Shown: positions 42,401-54,295 of the stretch, one piece after another
Layout: every line of letters starts with the position of its first letter
Numbering within the stretch: position 1 is the first letter of the stretch
DNA from: Panorpa germanica
Lineage: Eukaryota; Arthropoda; Insecta; Mecoptera; Panorpidae
Assembly: GCA_963678705.1 (NCBI GenBank)
Contig: OY783209.1
Span: 5,952,001-6,016,000 of the forward strand
Direction of reading: 5' to 3'
DNA length: 64,000 nt
The notes under the pieces: generated by a model
Databases searched by the model: none
What the model saw: the letters and a program-made list of their open reading frames with translations, nothing else
Told to the model about the DNA's origin: nothing
Position numbers and translations under genes: made by a program

Positions 42401-44037
42401 TAACCTTCTTAAAATTGATAAAAATGTTAAAAATTTCAACTTTTGTAAATCTACGATTTACTCAGATTTTTAAAATTAACAAGGCTATAACCTTCTTAAA
42501 ACTGATAAAAATGTTAAATATTTCAACTTTGGCAAATCTACGATTTTCTCAGTTTTTTAAAAGTAACAAGGCTATAACCTTCTTAAAATTGATAAAAATG
42601 TTAAAAATTTCAACTTTTGTAAATCTACGATTTTCTCAGATTTTTAAAATTAACAAGGCTATAACCTTCTTAAAATTGATAAAAATGTTAAAAATTTCAA
42701 CTTTTGTAAATCTACGATTTTCTCAGTTTTTTAAAATTAACAAGGCTATAACCTTCTTAAAACTGATAAAAATGTTAAATATTTGAACTTTGACAAATCT
42801 ACGATTTACTCAGATTTTTAAAATTAACAAGGCTATAACCTTCTTAAAATTGATAAAAATGATAAAAATTTCAACTTTTGCAAATCTATGATATTCTCAG
42901 TTTTTTTAAATTAACAAGGCTATAACCTTCTTAAAATTGATAAAAATGTTAAAAATTTCAACTTTTGCAAATCTACGATTTTCTCAGATTTTTAAAATTA
43001 ACAAGGCTATAACCTTCTTAAAATTGATAAAAATGTTAAAAATTTCAACTTTTGCAAATCTATGATATTCTCAGTTTTTTTAAATTAACAAGGCTATAAC
43101 CTTCTTAAAATTGATAAAAATGTTAAAAATTTCAACTTTGACAAATCTACGATTTACTCAGATTTTTAAAATTAACAAGGCTATAACCTTCTTAAAATTG
43201 ATAAAAATGTTAAAAATTTCAACTTTTGTAAATCTACGATTTTCTCAGTTTTTTAAAATTAACAAGGCTATAACCTTCTTAAAACTGATAAAAATGTTAA
43301 ATATTTGAACTTTGACAAATCTACGATTTACTCAGATATTTAAAATTAACAAGGCTATAACCTTCTTAAAATTGATAAAAATGTTAAAAATTTCAACTTT
43401 GACAAATCTACGATTTACTCAGATTTTTAAAATTAACAAGGCTATAACCTTCTTAAAATTGATAAAAATGTTAAAAATTTCAACTTTTGCAAATCTATGA
43501 TATTCTCAGTTTTTTTAAATTAACAAGGCTATAACCTTCTTAAAATTGATAAAAATGTTAAAAATTTCAACTTTTGCAAATCTATGATTTTCTCAGTTTT
43601 TTTAAATTAACAAGGCTATAACCTTCTTAAAATTGATAAAAATGTTAAAAATTTCAACTTTGACAAATCTACGATTTACTCAGATTTTTAAAATTAACAA
43701 GGCTAACCTTCTTAAAATTGATAAAAATGTTAAAAATTTCAACTTTGGCAAATCTACGATTTACTCAGTTTTTTAAAAGTAACAAGGCTATAACCTTCTT
43801 AAAATTGATAAAAATGTTAAAAATTTCAACTTTGGCAAATCTACGATTTACTCAGTTTTTTAAAAGTAACAAGGCTATAACCTTCTTAAAATTGATAAAA
43901 ATGTTAAAAATTTCAACTTTGGCAAATCTACGATTTTCTTACTTTTTTAAAAGTAACAAGGCTTATAACCTTCTTAAAATTGATAAAAATGTTAAATATT
44001 TGAACTTTAGCAAAACTAAGATATTCTTAGTTTCTTG
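39413..44037 (+). repeat. minisatellite, ~54 copies of an 87-bp unit
   Basis: The unit contains AACAAGGCTATAACCTTCTT, AAAATTGATAAAAATGTTA, AAAATTTCAACTTTTG, AAATCTACGATTTTCTCAG and TTTTTTAAAAGT. Typical spacing between copies is 87 bp (for example 43741 to 43828). Variants include loss of TATA in AAGGCTAACC (83 bp), units with CGTTTGCAAATCTGTG, and two inserted short partial units GGCTTAGTTTTTTTCAAAGT near 39718 and 39834. The first and last units are the most diverged. Because 87 is 29 codons, long frames of a repeated 29-residue peptide appear, but they shift at the 4-base deletions, so I treat the array as non-coding. It starts about 2.8 kb after the PRODH stop. Confidence 0.95.
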
Positions 44038-44227
44038 AGATGAAAGATAAGTATAATCTTGTTAAATATCATAAAAATTATGATTTTATATTAGATTTTT
44101 TTATTTTTCAGACATTATATTTAAACAAAAAGGTCTTGCTTGAAATTGTTAAATTGTTCAACGTAAGAAGTTTCATTAATTTAAATTATATTTAAAAATA
44201 GTTCTATTTACTCTTATGAATTTGTAC

Positions 44228-44360
44228 ACGTTATTGTAGTTGCATATTATTTAGGGGCAGAATTATTTCTTGATGCCTGGTGCCATCTTTTATGAAATAG
44301 TTGAACCAATGCAGTTATGGTCACGCTTAACAGATGGCGCCACTAAAAGTAGAATAAAAG
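44228..44360 (+). repeat. right direct repeat bracketing the minisatellite
   Basis: Homologous to 39122-39250: ACGTTATTGTAGTTGCATAT, then GGTGCCATCT at 44279-44288, GTCACGCTTAACAGATGGC and AGTAGAATAAAAG. The copies have diverged by substitutions and small gaps, so the duplication is old. Confidence 0.6.
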
Positions 44361-44833
44361 TGTAGACCATATTTAAATTAATTGATGAGTGATACTAATG
44401 TAATTAGGTTAATCTATTAAAATTAAAAATAAAATACTGTTTAATCGAAATATATTTTTTATTAAATATCAAGGTATCATATATGACATTATATACAAAT
44501 ATATTATACAAAAAAAATATAAAAATCAGTATTATGAAGTTATTTCTTATTTTTTGTCTTTCTAATCTGATAGAGATGAAATTCATCCCAGAAATAGTGG
44601 CAGTATGAGTAGAATTTCTGAAAAACAAATTATTTCTCTTAGTTTACATTTGAAATATTAAATCAAACAATTTTAAATTTTAACAGTACGTCTTATTATT
44701 TATCTGTTCTCAAATAACATCACATATTTTTAAGAACGTAAGATAAGTTTATATTTCAAAGAGTTCGCAATATTTTCCTTGATTTATCTTTATACGAAAT
44801 ATAAAAATAAAACAAACTATATGAATGAGGTAA

Positions 44834-44968
44834 ATGTTGGTGGAAATGGATGCTCGTTTAAGCTATAACGGACGTGTGAAGAGACCATCAGACCCAAATA
44901 AAGATAAATCGGTTGCAACTGATGACTTTGGAAGAAATAAGAAAAAAAACAACACAATTTTTGTGTAA
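44834..44968 (+). CDS. candidate 44-codon small ORF, unidentified
   Basis: An ATG in a fair initiation context (TAAATG) opens MLVEMDARLSYNGRVKRPSD, then PNKDKSVATDDFGRN and ends KKKNNTIFV before TAA. The polar, balanced composition is unlike neighbouring chance frames. It may be an exon fragment (no good donor GT at the Gly-Arg-Asn point), a small peptide gene or a repeat remnant. I recognise no family. Confidence 0.2.
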   Translation: MLVEMDARLSYNGRVKRPSDPNKDKSVATDDFGRNKKKNNTIFV

Positions 44969-46184
44969 AAATAAACAACAAAGAAATTTATTTTTATTAT
45001 CCCTTTTATATCTAAACGATAAAGTATATTTTCGTAAAAGTCGTTTCTACGTGTGGTGGAAAATATTAAATTATAATAATTCGTTTGTTCTATTTCTGGG
45101 TTTTAGGACATGAACCATTTTGGATAAATATAAATGAAACATCTTTCAAATGGTCGTCCAGTTCGTTTTTGAAATTCAATCCGAATTCTTTATGAATTTT
45201 GTAATGAAACTAGAATGTTTGCTATTCGTACACGTATACGAATGAATAGTTGCTGTATGGTTTGCAAATAATCATCTTACACTTGACGATGAACATTCGG
45301 CAAACAACACGAATTAATCGATCTGGGGATAGAACGTTGTGTTTACAAAAAAAAAAAAACTATTTGCTGTTTTCTCATGTACAAAGTTGCGTATGTCCTT
45401 GAGAAACTAAAATTTTGTGCACACAAATACAGTTTTTCCACTTACCAAGCCCATTGTTGATTTGAATCTATATTTGTTCGTTTCATGCGTCTTCTGCGTC
45501 TTCTGTTAATAGAAAACCATAGCTGACAGTTCGGTAATTGCTCGTCTCGCGTGTTTTGCTGTTTTATCTTGTTAATCTCTTGGAAATAAGTGTCAGAAAA
45601 GTTTTCCTTTCGTCGGCGCTATGACGTGACGACGACGTGATCTTCGTTGTGAATCTTCCCGACATCCTTAAGCTGAATTTTGTGCCTCCCCTTAATCAGA
45701 TAATTAAATTAATTAATTATTATTTAGGAAAAAGGTTATTTTTTCCTTATACCAAAAAATAATATGTTTTAAAAATCCAGTCAGGTTTGCACAGCCAATG
45801 GAATAAAATTTGTGTGTATTAATATTTATTAAAATGTTTTAGCAATTTAAATATTTGATTAGTCTAAAAATTGTTTGCGTTTACAATATTAAAATATTCC
45901 TCACGACGCGATGGCAGGACTATATTACTAACATGAAATATAAAACTAAACATTTTCTTAGCTAAGTATACAGATATTCTTATATTTTGTATATGTAATA
46001 AAGTTGATGTGTGTAGCAACAGACTACGTATGGTAAACTTCAGTTATATCATAACTGGAGTTTTATCTTAAAAATGTTTTTTTCAATTCTAGTTTTATCA
46101 AACACCGGGCAAAGTTAACTAAAGTTAAATATAACCGAGGTATCTCGAATGGTTAATCAACAGTTATGTTCATAATACACTTTA
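44969..46184. other. spacer without a recognised gene
   Basis: The frame at 44913-45113 overlaps the small ORF and has no support. A GC-richer patch lies near 45530-45690. No exon can be defended. Confidence 0.4.
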
Positions 46185-46236
46185 GTTTCTGACGTCACGT
46201 GCAAAAGAATATTCCTTTGCACGTGACGTCAGAAAC
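46185..46236. promoter_or_regulatory. 52-bp near-perfect palindrome with two CRE and two E-box sites
   Basis: The left arm 46185-46205 (GTTTCTGACGTCACGTGCAAA, split here as GTTTCTGACGTC then ACGTGCAAA) is the exact reverse complement of 46216-46236. The 10-base centre AGAATATTCC is itself nearly palindromic, so the whole 52 bp has a single mismatched pair. Each arm contains TGACGTCA, the consensus CREB/ATF site, overlapping CACGTG, the consensus E-box for bHLH factors such as MYC/MAX, USF and CLOCK/CYCLE. No transcription start or nearby gene is identified, so regulatory function is inference; the end of a mobile element is also possible. Confidence 0.6.
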
Positions 46237-46284
46237 ATGGCGATCACAAATTCCACGAAAATCGTTAAGAAAAAAAAAAGAAAC

Positions 46285-46385
46285 TTAAAATAGACGGCAC
46301 AGTTGATACTGAATTTGAGATAGTTATGTTTTCGGGTTCGATTCACAGATCATCGAAATATTTTTTTAAGTTTGTTAACTATATG
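46285..46385 (+). repeat. tRNA-derived SINE-like fragment
   Basis: GACGGCACAGTTGATACTGA resembles an A-box and TTTTCGGGTTCGATTCACAG contains a B-box (GGTTCGATTC). The following CATCGAAATATTTTTTTAAG matches the tail of the copy at 39255. No cloverleaf can be completed. Confidence 0.45.
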
Positions 46386-46389
46386 TTTT

Positions 46390-47590
46390 CATGGATATAC
46401 AATTTATTACCTTGATGTAATACATGTCACTGCTGATATCTTACAAAATATATGAGATGATCTGAGAAAAAAAAACAATATTACAGGATCTTGCGAGAAT
46501 ATAAAATACAGGAATACAGGATCTGATCAACAAGCCGAAGATCGCCGTAACTTAAAAGGAAAAAACAAATTTAAATAATAATATCTCTGATAGGAGTATT
46601 TTAGAATTCAATAAGATAATATAAAAAGTTTCTAGGTTAATTTAGGATATGCAAATTTTGTTCATTTGTTATATAAAAAGATTTACGTAAAAAAAGTAAA
46701 ATTTTATATACTATTTTTACTATAAGCTAGTACTAGTTCATTTTAATGTAAAATATACGTAACTTTAATTATCTAACAGCTTATCTTCAACACAGCGTTT
46801 TAATAATTACATTAACTTTCTTCAGTTGAAAGGCTCTCCTTATTTTCAGTTTAAGGCAGTTCTTATTCTTCCATCTTCCAGTAAACTAATTATTTCCGCG
46901 CACATTTACAAATGACTCTGCCGACAGTTATTTTTAATTTGTTTCAGTTAATAAATACTGATATTCCGTGCTTTGTCTGCAAGCACATTTTAGCCAAATA
47001 GATAATTAATTACGTCTTCCCAAGTCCCTAGTATAGTTTGTAGAGCTTAGGACAAGTTCCTACCGACCCGATCGGCTTTAAGTCTCTAGAAGTGGGGGAT
47101 GTGTAGAACGGCCACAACCCCAGCTGATTTACGGAGCGGTCTGACCCTCCCCCCTGACCCCATGTCAAGAAGGCGCTCATACGCAAGTTTTAATTGTATT
47201 CTGACGATTATAAATATTTTTTGTTGTAATAAATATTAGTATGTTGGTTTACTACCCTTAAAATGATAAAGCACAGGATGGGGTTGGAATTTTTGGTACG
47301 CTAAATTACATTAATAATGTATATAAAAACATAACACGTAATTTATGATTAATGACCTTGTAATTATATAATTAAATAATATAATTAAAACGAAGTAATT
47401 GGGAAATGTAGATAACTAGATTAAAACCATAAATTAAAACTAAAAACATAGTTTGTATGATTTTAGCAAAAATATATTTAAAAACTTTTTCATAGAGCGC
47501 GTAAAATGTTTACCATTCGCGTTATAAGAGGGTCTAATCTTTAATTAAATTTTTTAAAACTGTACCTTGAATAAGATCACAGTAATTCAA
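46390..47590. other. spacer without a recognised gene
   Basis: A GC-rich patch at about 47015-47180 (CCGACCCGATCGGC, then CCCCCCTGACCCCATG) stands out but shows no frame or repeat I recognise. Confidence 0.4.
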
Positions 47591-48222
47591 ATGGGCTTGT
47601 GTCCTCATTTTTCAGTGGTCAATTTTTCAATTGTTGATTGAAATTGATGTTAATAAATGTGTATTGGCGTGTCTATTTTATTAAATATCTAAATGTTGAC
47701 GGAGATATAGTAATTAAAAATTTGAATTGTAGTTTTAGCGCTAGAAATGGTCGGCCATATTTGTATGACGTGAAATACATTTTAACGTCAGTTATTTGTT
47801 GAGTAGGTCAGTGCTGTGGTAATGTTCTGTAGCTGTTGGTAGTCAAATAATCAAGTCAAGTCAAAGAATAATAAGTTTTTATTTTATTTAACCCTGCTAA
47901 GGCAGACATAATATTGAAATTTTATTGTTCCTTGAAATAGCTGTAAATAATATTTGATATTTTGATATATAAACACATATAGCAGAGATTTATGAGCTGT
48001 AAGGTTGGTAACCTTACACAAGGATTGTGATGTCACATGCATTTGGAATGTTATACAACGTTAAATCCCTTTAATAATTAAAGAGACAAAATGATTTTTT
48101 TAATTGTTAATATCTCTTAACATATAAGGAGTTATTAAAAAATAATTGAACATTTGAGGTTCTAGTAACCCACTTTATCAATATATAGTACACTTTTATA
48201 GAAATTAAGACATAGGATACAA
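47591..48222 (+). repeat. long repeat A, copy 1
   Basis: About 630 bp that recurs with high similarity at 53668-54295 in the same orientation. Shared landmarks are GGGCTTG..TCCTCATTTTT, AATGTGTATTGGCGTGTCTA, GACGGAGATATAG, GCGCTAGAAATGGTCGGCCA, GGTAACCTTACACAAGGATT and TTAAGACATAGGA. No terminal repeats or frame are apparent. It is probably a fragment of a transposable element or its untranslated region. Confidence 0.85.
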
Positions 48223-48888
48223 GCAATGATAAAGTAGAAACGACAAAATATATATTTACCACAACGTCCAAATGCAGTTGCTACTGCTTCCTTCAAGTGT
48301 CGCCATCTATTATTTCAAAAAAATAACTTTTTATTTACACAAGTTACGTTACTTGAACCATAAAAATATCAATTAATTAATCATTATACCACCATCACTT
48401 TTAAACTTATTCAATTCTTCTACTTTTAATTAATTACTAGTTGTCATGGAACATTTTGTTAGGCATCATTAATTATTATTTGACATAGTGGCGCTAGAAA
48501 GCCTGACAATTTGCACGAATGTCAGAATAACCCTACAAACCCCTTCCCTCTGCCCCATCCTAACCGCCCACGACGCCCAGCTTTTAAATGCGTAGCTTTG
48601 TTGTAAACAGGTTGAGGAAGATATGAGCAAATAATACGGGGGTACGTTGCCGACGACGTTGAACGCGTCAAATGGTGGTAATTTGTAAACAAATTTTTAA
48701 TCAAATTATGATAATGCTGTTGAAATATTATAATAACATTTTTAGAAATTATTTTAGTAATATGTACTTATTCTTCACTTGTCCCGTGTAATATTATTAA
48801 ATACTTAGACAGGGTGGTATTAAAGAAATTTAGTTTCGAAAATTAAATAATAAAAAAGTGAGTGTTGTAGACGACCGTAAATATATAT
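48223..48888. other. spacer between repeats A and B
   Basis: Contains CGCCATCTATTATTTCAAAA at 48300, close to the word bracketing the minisatellite (CGCCATCTATTATATGATAG). No gene seen. The frame at 48522-48704 on the minus strand is unsupported. Confidence 0.4.
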
Positions 48889-49560
48889 GCGTTTATTTAT
48901 ATTATTGTACAACATATTAAGTTTATTGTGTAAAAATTTGAAGTCGATTGGAGTAAAACTGTCGGAGATATAGAGTTTTAATTTTTTACCTCTCTAGCCT
49001 ACTTTCGTGTTACTTTGAAACTTTTAAATGTGGCTTTTTCAGAGTCGGTTCCCTCTCTAGCTCAAAATCTACTGGACCGATTCTTTTAAAATTTTACACA
49101 CTCTTTCTTTACACAAGTACCGAGGTAACGCTGTCGAGTTTTTTTTAATTTTTTAATTTTAACGTATTTTAAAATAACAAAGTTTCTAATTTTCTTCATG
49201 AAAAATCGGGATTTTGACTTTTAAGTGCTTAAAAAAAATTGAAAAATCGATAAAATAAAAAAAACTTGACAGCGTTACCTGCAGAAACTTATCAACTAAT
49301 GAAATTATTTTGGTTTTTCGATTTCAAATAATCCAGTGATGAGTTATGAGTGGCACCGTAATGTTACTTTTCTTTGTGACGTCTGCGGAGATTCGCTGTC
49401 AATGCCTCATTTCTTGACATTTATTTATGAAAATTTCGCAAAGTATTCTTCAAATGTCATTTTACCATGTATTAGTTATAGAAATAATTATATATTAACA
49501 CTGTCGTCAAAAATCATTTTCAAAAATATTCTTTTTTTATAGCTTTGATCTTATACCCTA
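48889..49560 (+). repeat. long repeat B, copy 1
   Basis: About 670 bp matching 52110-52765 in the same orientation. Shared landmarks are TTATTGTACAACATATTAAG, GAAGTCGATTGGAGTAAAAC, GTCGGAGATATAGAGTTTTAA, CTTGACAGCGTTACCTGCAG, AAACTTATCAACTAATGAAA and GATGAGTTATGAGTGGCACC. Both copies hold a 68-76 codon frame starting MMSYEWHRNV and containing FCDVC.DSLSMPH, similar at the protein level. CGGAGATATAG is also found in repeat A. Confidence 0.85.
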
Positions 49561-49900
49561 AGTGGGTACCCTCAACTTCAAACCACCCTGTGCTCCATTC
49601 CATTCATTTCCATTCCAACAGGGTCGGTTACTTTACTGTTATTTTTCAGTCAGTTTTCTCTCAGAATGTAACTGTGTCATTTACATATATGGATTCACAA
49701 ACAAATATCGGTCATGTCCCATGTGTCATATGGTGGACCGCCATCCTGCCATTCTTCCATCCTACAATTCCGACCATCAGGCGATGGGTAGCGAACCCGA
49801 GGACAACGGTCAATGGAAAACAGCCAATACCCGCGGATGAACTAGTTCGTTCACCAATCCAGTCTGTCGACGTCACATTACGAGACCTATAAATGGACAT
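49561..49900 (+). other. GC-richer segment following repeat B copy 1
   Basis: The segment is open in three frames (49545-49892 and 49562-49840 on +, 49712-49900 on -), so base composition rather than coding probably explains them. It includes ATGGTGGACCGCCATCCTGC and GGGTAGCGAACCCGAGGAC. The second, on the minus strand, gives GGTTCGCTACCC, a poor B-box. I suspect a repeat fragment but cannot name it. Confidence 0.3.
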
Positions 49901-52109
49901 ATACAGTTATCTTGTAAAATTCAATTTCATTTTGGTTTTCTATTTCAATTTCCATTGCCCCATTTCCCGTTTTACCGCGCTCTTGTCTGTATCCTGCTCG
50001 ATCCTGACATGACAATAAAATGAAAAATGTTGACACATGGAATGTCGAAATATTTCGAATGTAAAGAAAAACTTATTCTGTAAATAAGTCGTTATAAATG
50101 TTTTGATACGTTTTATTTATACAAGGTGGTAGTACACCGCAAAAAGAGTCCAAAACTGTTCAAATATTTTTTATAAGTAGTATATTTGCATACAATTATA
50201 AAGAATTATTTATTATCCTAAAAATTTGAAGTCGATTAAACATTTTGGATTTGAGATAATAATTTTAAATGAAGAGCAATGAGAGCGAATGAGAGGCAAA
50301 TATATTTTACGTCTAATTACACTGGATTATTATTTTTATTAAAGAAAACCACAAATCGGTATAATTTCTAACAAATACTCGTATAGCTAAGAATAGAGTA
50401 AAAAGGACAATTTAAATTTGAATATTTTACAAAAAAACAACGTGTTGGTATTTTGAAATTTGAACGGCATATTGCACATTGATAATATTTGTATTTACAT
50501 ACATACGGATTTGTTTGTACAATGAAAACAAAAAATGTTTTTGCTTATTTAGAGATGAATTAAGAGATAATAAATCAACTATAGATCTTGTTATTGATCT
50601 ATATACTATATACTTTTTTTAATCTCTAATTTTTGTCATTTTTTTTTTAAATCGTGCCATTTCTCTATATCATGTAGTATTAAGATTTGTGTCAGAGCTC
50701 AAAATTAGAATAAGTTGTAAGTTCACAAATGAAATAGTTTTGAATTTAAGAAAGAATGAAGTTAGTTACAAGAAAGTATCTCTTTCTACAAGTTACAGGT
50801 ATTAAAATTAGGTAATTAGGTGTAAATTCTGTAATTATATTTTATGTTTAATATATCACTAAAATAAAAGTATATGAACAAGTATATTTCTTTGATTATT
50901 AAAAAGCCTAATAGTAATTTAAATTACTTTTGTTATATCAAATTCGAGCAACAATTAGTATGATAAAATATTGCATGAAAGCACACTATTTACTTATAAT
51001 ATATTTACTTATTGATAACCAAGCGAGTGTGCGCTTCTAATTAACGGTGTACATTCTGGGACGTTTACTCCAAGCACTTGGCAAGACGTTTTATAGGAAT
51101 TTCATGAGAATTCCTGGCCACTCCGTGGTGAGATTACTTCTCACGGGTTGTTTATTCGTGACGTCAACTTAGCAACGAGTTCTGTCACGTTTTTAATATG
51201 TCCTTTTCGTCCTGAATCTAATTACAAGCTACAGAATTACTTTACATAATCTGTAATATCTTTACCAAGCGTGTTGGCTCATTGATATAGTTGAACTGTA
51301 ACAGGAGTCATTTTGTGTTAATTCTGACTTGAAATTTTTTAACGTGGGGATCAATATTGATAAGGGAATAGTCTACCAGTAGAGAGTGTAATTTTATAAT
51401 GTGTTTTACCTGAAGATGACCTCGCATGAGAGATCGAAAGCTACTAGTATGTTTTTATAATAAAGTTAAGTTTTATTAGATACCTATTATATATAAGTGT
51501 ATATATATTATAGTTTTATTTTGCCGCTTAATTTTTAGCTAACGTTTAGAATCGTGGCGCCACATCTAATCTAAAATTCGTCTTCCTAAAAAACTTCTTT
51601 TCCTGTAAATTTCTAAAATCCATGTTTCATGATTCCAATCCCTTTGCACGAGTATATTCCCTGACCTTACCAAATTAAAAATATCTGGATTGGCAGAACC
51701 CAGTCGTTTTATTACAGGTTATATTGCATATGTAGGTAGCCCCTTATCCGGTGTACGAATATATGCTCCAAAAGCTCATAAAGTGTATATTGAGTTATAA
51801 AAATCACAAGAATCTTCCAACGGTGTAAACTGCCAATCTGGCATAAGAAGACATATTGAATATAAACTTTATGATGGTTTTATGGCGTTGTAAAAATAAT
51901 ATAAGTATGCGGAAAAAAACAGCGGGACATGAACTCATGCCGCCCATGGCTTTACCTTGATTTGACATTGAACAATACGAAGATGAAGTCGTATCACTTT
52001 TATAGCACTTGATATAAAGTGTTGGGCGCAGACGGTGTTGGGCAATACGTATTAGAATGAAGTGGACTTCATTTCTATGAATTAGAAAATTAGGAACGAG
52101 TAATTACAT
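49901..52109. other. spacer with a diverged relative of repeat B
   Basis: Near 50216-50260 AAAATTTGAAGTCGATTAAAC followed by GAGATAATAATTTTAAA is a faded version of the repeat B module. Near 51410-51450 ACCTGAAGATGACCTCGCAT followed by GAGAGATCGAAAGC resembles ends of arthropod repeats. Near 51905-51950 the minus strand has a weak B-box-like GAGTTCATGTCCC. No gene is seen. Confidence 0.35.
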
Positions 52110-52765
52110 TCTTTATTTATATTATTGTACAACATATTAAGTTTATTGTGTAGAGAGTTTGAAGTCGATTGGAGTAAAACTGTCGGAGATATAGAGTTTT
52201 AAGTCAGTGTTATTTTGAAACTTTTAAATGCGGTTTCTCACACATAGCTTTTTCAGAGTCGGTGCTATCTTTAGCTCAAAATCTACTAGACTGATTCTTT
52301 TGAAATTATGCACACTGTTTCTTTAGATAAATTTCGAGGTAACGCTGTCGTTTTTTACAATAACGTAACGTTTTTTAAAATAACAAAGTTTTTGATTTTT
52401 TACATGAAAAATCGGTATTTTGACTTTTAAGTGCTGTAAAAAATTGAAAAATCAATAAAAAAAGAAAAACTTGACAGCGTTACCTGCAGAAACTTATCAA
52501 CTAATGAAATCAGTTTGATTTTTCGATTTCAGAAAATTCAGTGATGAGTTATGAGTGGCACCGCAATGTTACTTTTTTTTGTGACGTCTGCGTAGATTCG
52601 CTGTCAATGCCTCATTGCTTGATATTTATTTATGAAAATTTCACGAAGTATTCCTTAAATATTAGTTTATCTTGTAGTAATTATAGAAATAATTATATAT
52701 TAACTGTGTCGTTAAAAAACATTACCGAAAATATGCTTCTTTTTCATCGTTTTGACTTTACCCCC
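52110..52765 (+). repeat. long repeat B, copy 2
   Basis: Second copy of the 48889-49560 repeat, same strand. It lacks part of the TTTTTACCTCTC segment and gains GCGGTTTCTCACACATAG. The MMSYEWHRNV frame persists for 76 codons (52541-52771), with FCDVCVDSLSMPHCL. Confidence 0.85.
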
Positions 52766-53667
52766 CCTTAAATCTGTACCTTCATTCATACTTGTTTATT
52801 TTTATTCTTAAAAGTAGTTTATATTTTTTAAATCAATTTCATAAACTATCGTAATTTAAACGATACCAAAGTTTGACAAGAATTTTTAATTCACCTGTCT
52901 TATTAAAGATATTCTAAGAACATTCCGTAGTTGAAGTTGACTTCCCAACTAACTGTTTAGTCAATAATGAATCGAAAGTAATTAAGAGTATCTACTTTAA
53001 TCAAAGTTCATTATTCACAGAGAGTCGTATTTCCGTTTCCATTTCCATTTGACAGAATTTTAAGAATAGAACCGTATTTCTATTATCCATGTCCAAATCC
53101 TCTACAAAAATAGCTTGACATTCTGGAACAACAAAGGGTGGGGAAAACGAAAAGGAAAAGCTTTCCCTCATCTGTTTTTTTTTATTATTTAACACTTTTG
53201 CCTATTTTTATATTTTTCATTTTAGATATTTTTAAGCTTTAGTTACAGTGATGAATATTTGTTTTCTTGAATTTTATTTTTGTAGTTATAATATCATAGC
53301 TTGTTGTTTGTTGGGGTTGGCAGATAATAAATATGTCATCGCTGGGAAAAGCTATAAACGGGAAAATGTGCAAAACATCTACGGAATACTAACAATTATG
53401 TCACATTTTCTTTTTTATACAATGACATATTACAAACTGTATTTTTGGTTGAATAAAATTCTTTCTGTTTCAATTTCTAGAAGGATTCCGCTAAATACAT
53501 TTAAATCTCGAAAAATAACAAAACTTTATTCATGTTATATTTTACTTAAGGTAGTTGTTCACTAGATGCATTTAATGCTGGATTTTAATAAAACTCTGTT
53601 CAATTATCTTTGATTAAATACAAATTATATGAGTCTAATTATTTTAAAATTGACTTACCCATCACTC
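52766..53667. other. spacer between repeats B and A
   Basis: The plus-strand frame at 53248-53565 (105 codons) is hydrophobic and AT-driven, with no family recognised. No splice evidence. Confidence 0.35.
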
Positions 53668-54295
53668 AATGGGCTTGAGTCCTCATTTTTTAGTGGTCGA
53701 TTTTTCAATTGTTCATTGAAATTGATGTTAATAAATGTGTATTGGCGTGTCTATTTTATAAATATCTAAATATTGACGGAGATATAGCAATTAAAAATTT
53801 GAATTGTAGTTTTAGCGCTAGAAATGGTCGGCCATTTGTATGATGTGAAATGTATTGTATACGTCAGTTATTTGTTGATTAGGTCAGTGCTATAGTACTG
53901 TTTTGTAGCTGTTGGTAGTCTAAATAATCAAGTCAAGTCAAAGAATAATAAGTTTTTATTTTATTTAACCCTGTTACGGCAGACATAATATTGGAATTTT
54001 ATTGTTCCTTGAAATAGCTGTAAATAATATTTGATATTTTGATATATAACTACATATAGCAGAGATTTATGAGCTGTAAGGCTGGTAACCTTACACAAGG
54101 ATTGTGATGTCACATGCATTTGGAATGTTGTATAACGTTGAATCTCTTTAATAATTAAAGGGACAAAATGACTTTTTTAATTTTTAATATCTCTTAACAT
54201 ATAAGGAGTTATTGAAAAATAATTGAGCATTTGAGGTTGTACTTCGCTTTATCAATATATAGTACACTTTTATACAAATTAAGACATAGGACACA
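53668..54295 (+). repeat. long repeat A, copy 2
   Basis: Second copy of 47591-48222, same strand, with scattered substitutions and small gaps (for example GGCCATTTGTATG against GGCCATATTTGTATG). Confidence 0.85.

Noticed and set aside
39413..44037. CRISPR-like regular repeat
   Set aside because: Whole units repeat with no unique spacers, and the setting is eukaryotic.
39877..44038. Series of 60-123 codon frames with repeated peptide IKMLKISTFVNLRFSQFF
   Set aside because: They are a by-product of an 87-bp (29-codon) tandem repeat; frames shift at units lacking TATA and no initiation or splice context is consistent.
49545..49900. Three overlapping 60-115 codon frames
   Set aside because: All frames are open because the segment is GC-richer; no single frame looks constrained.
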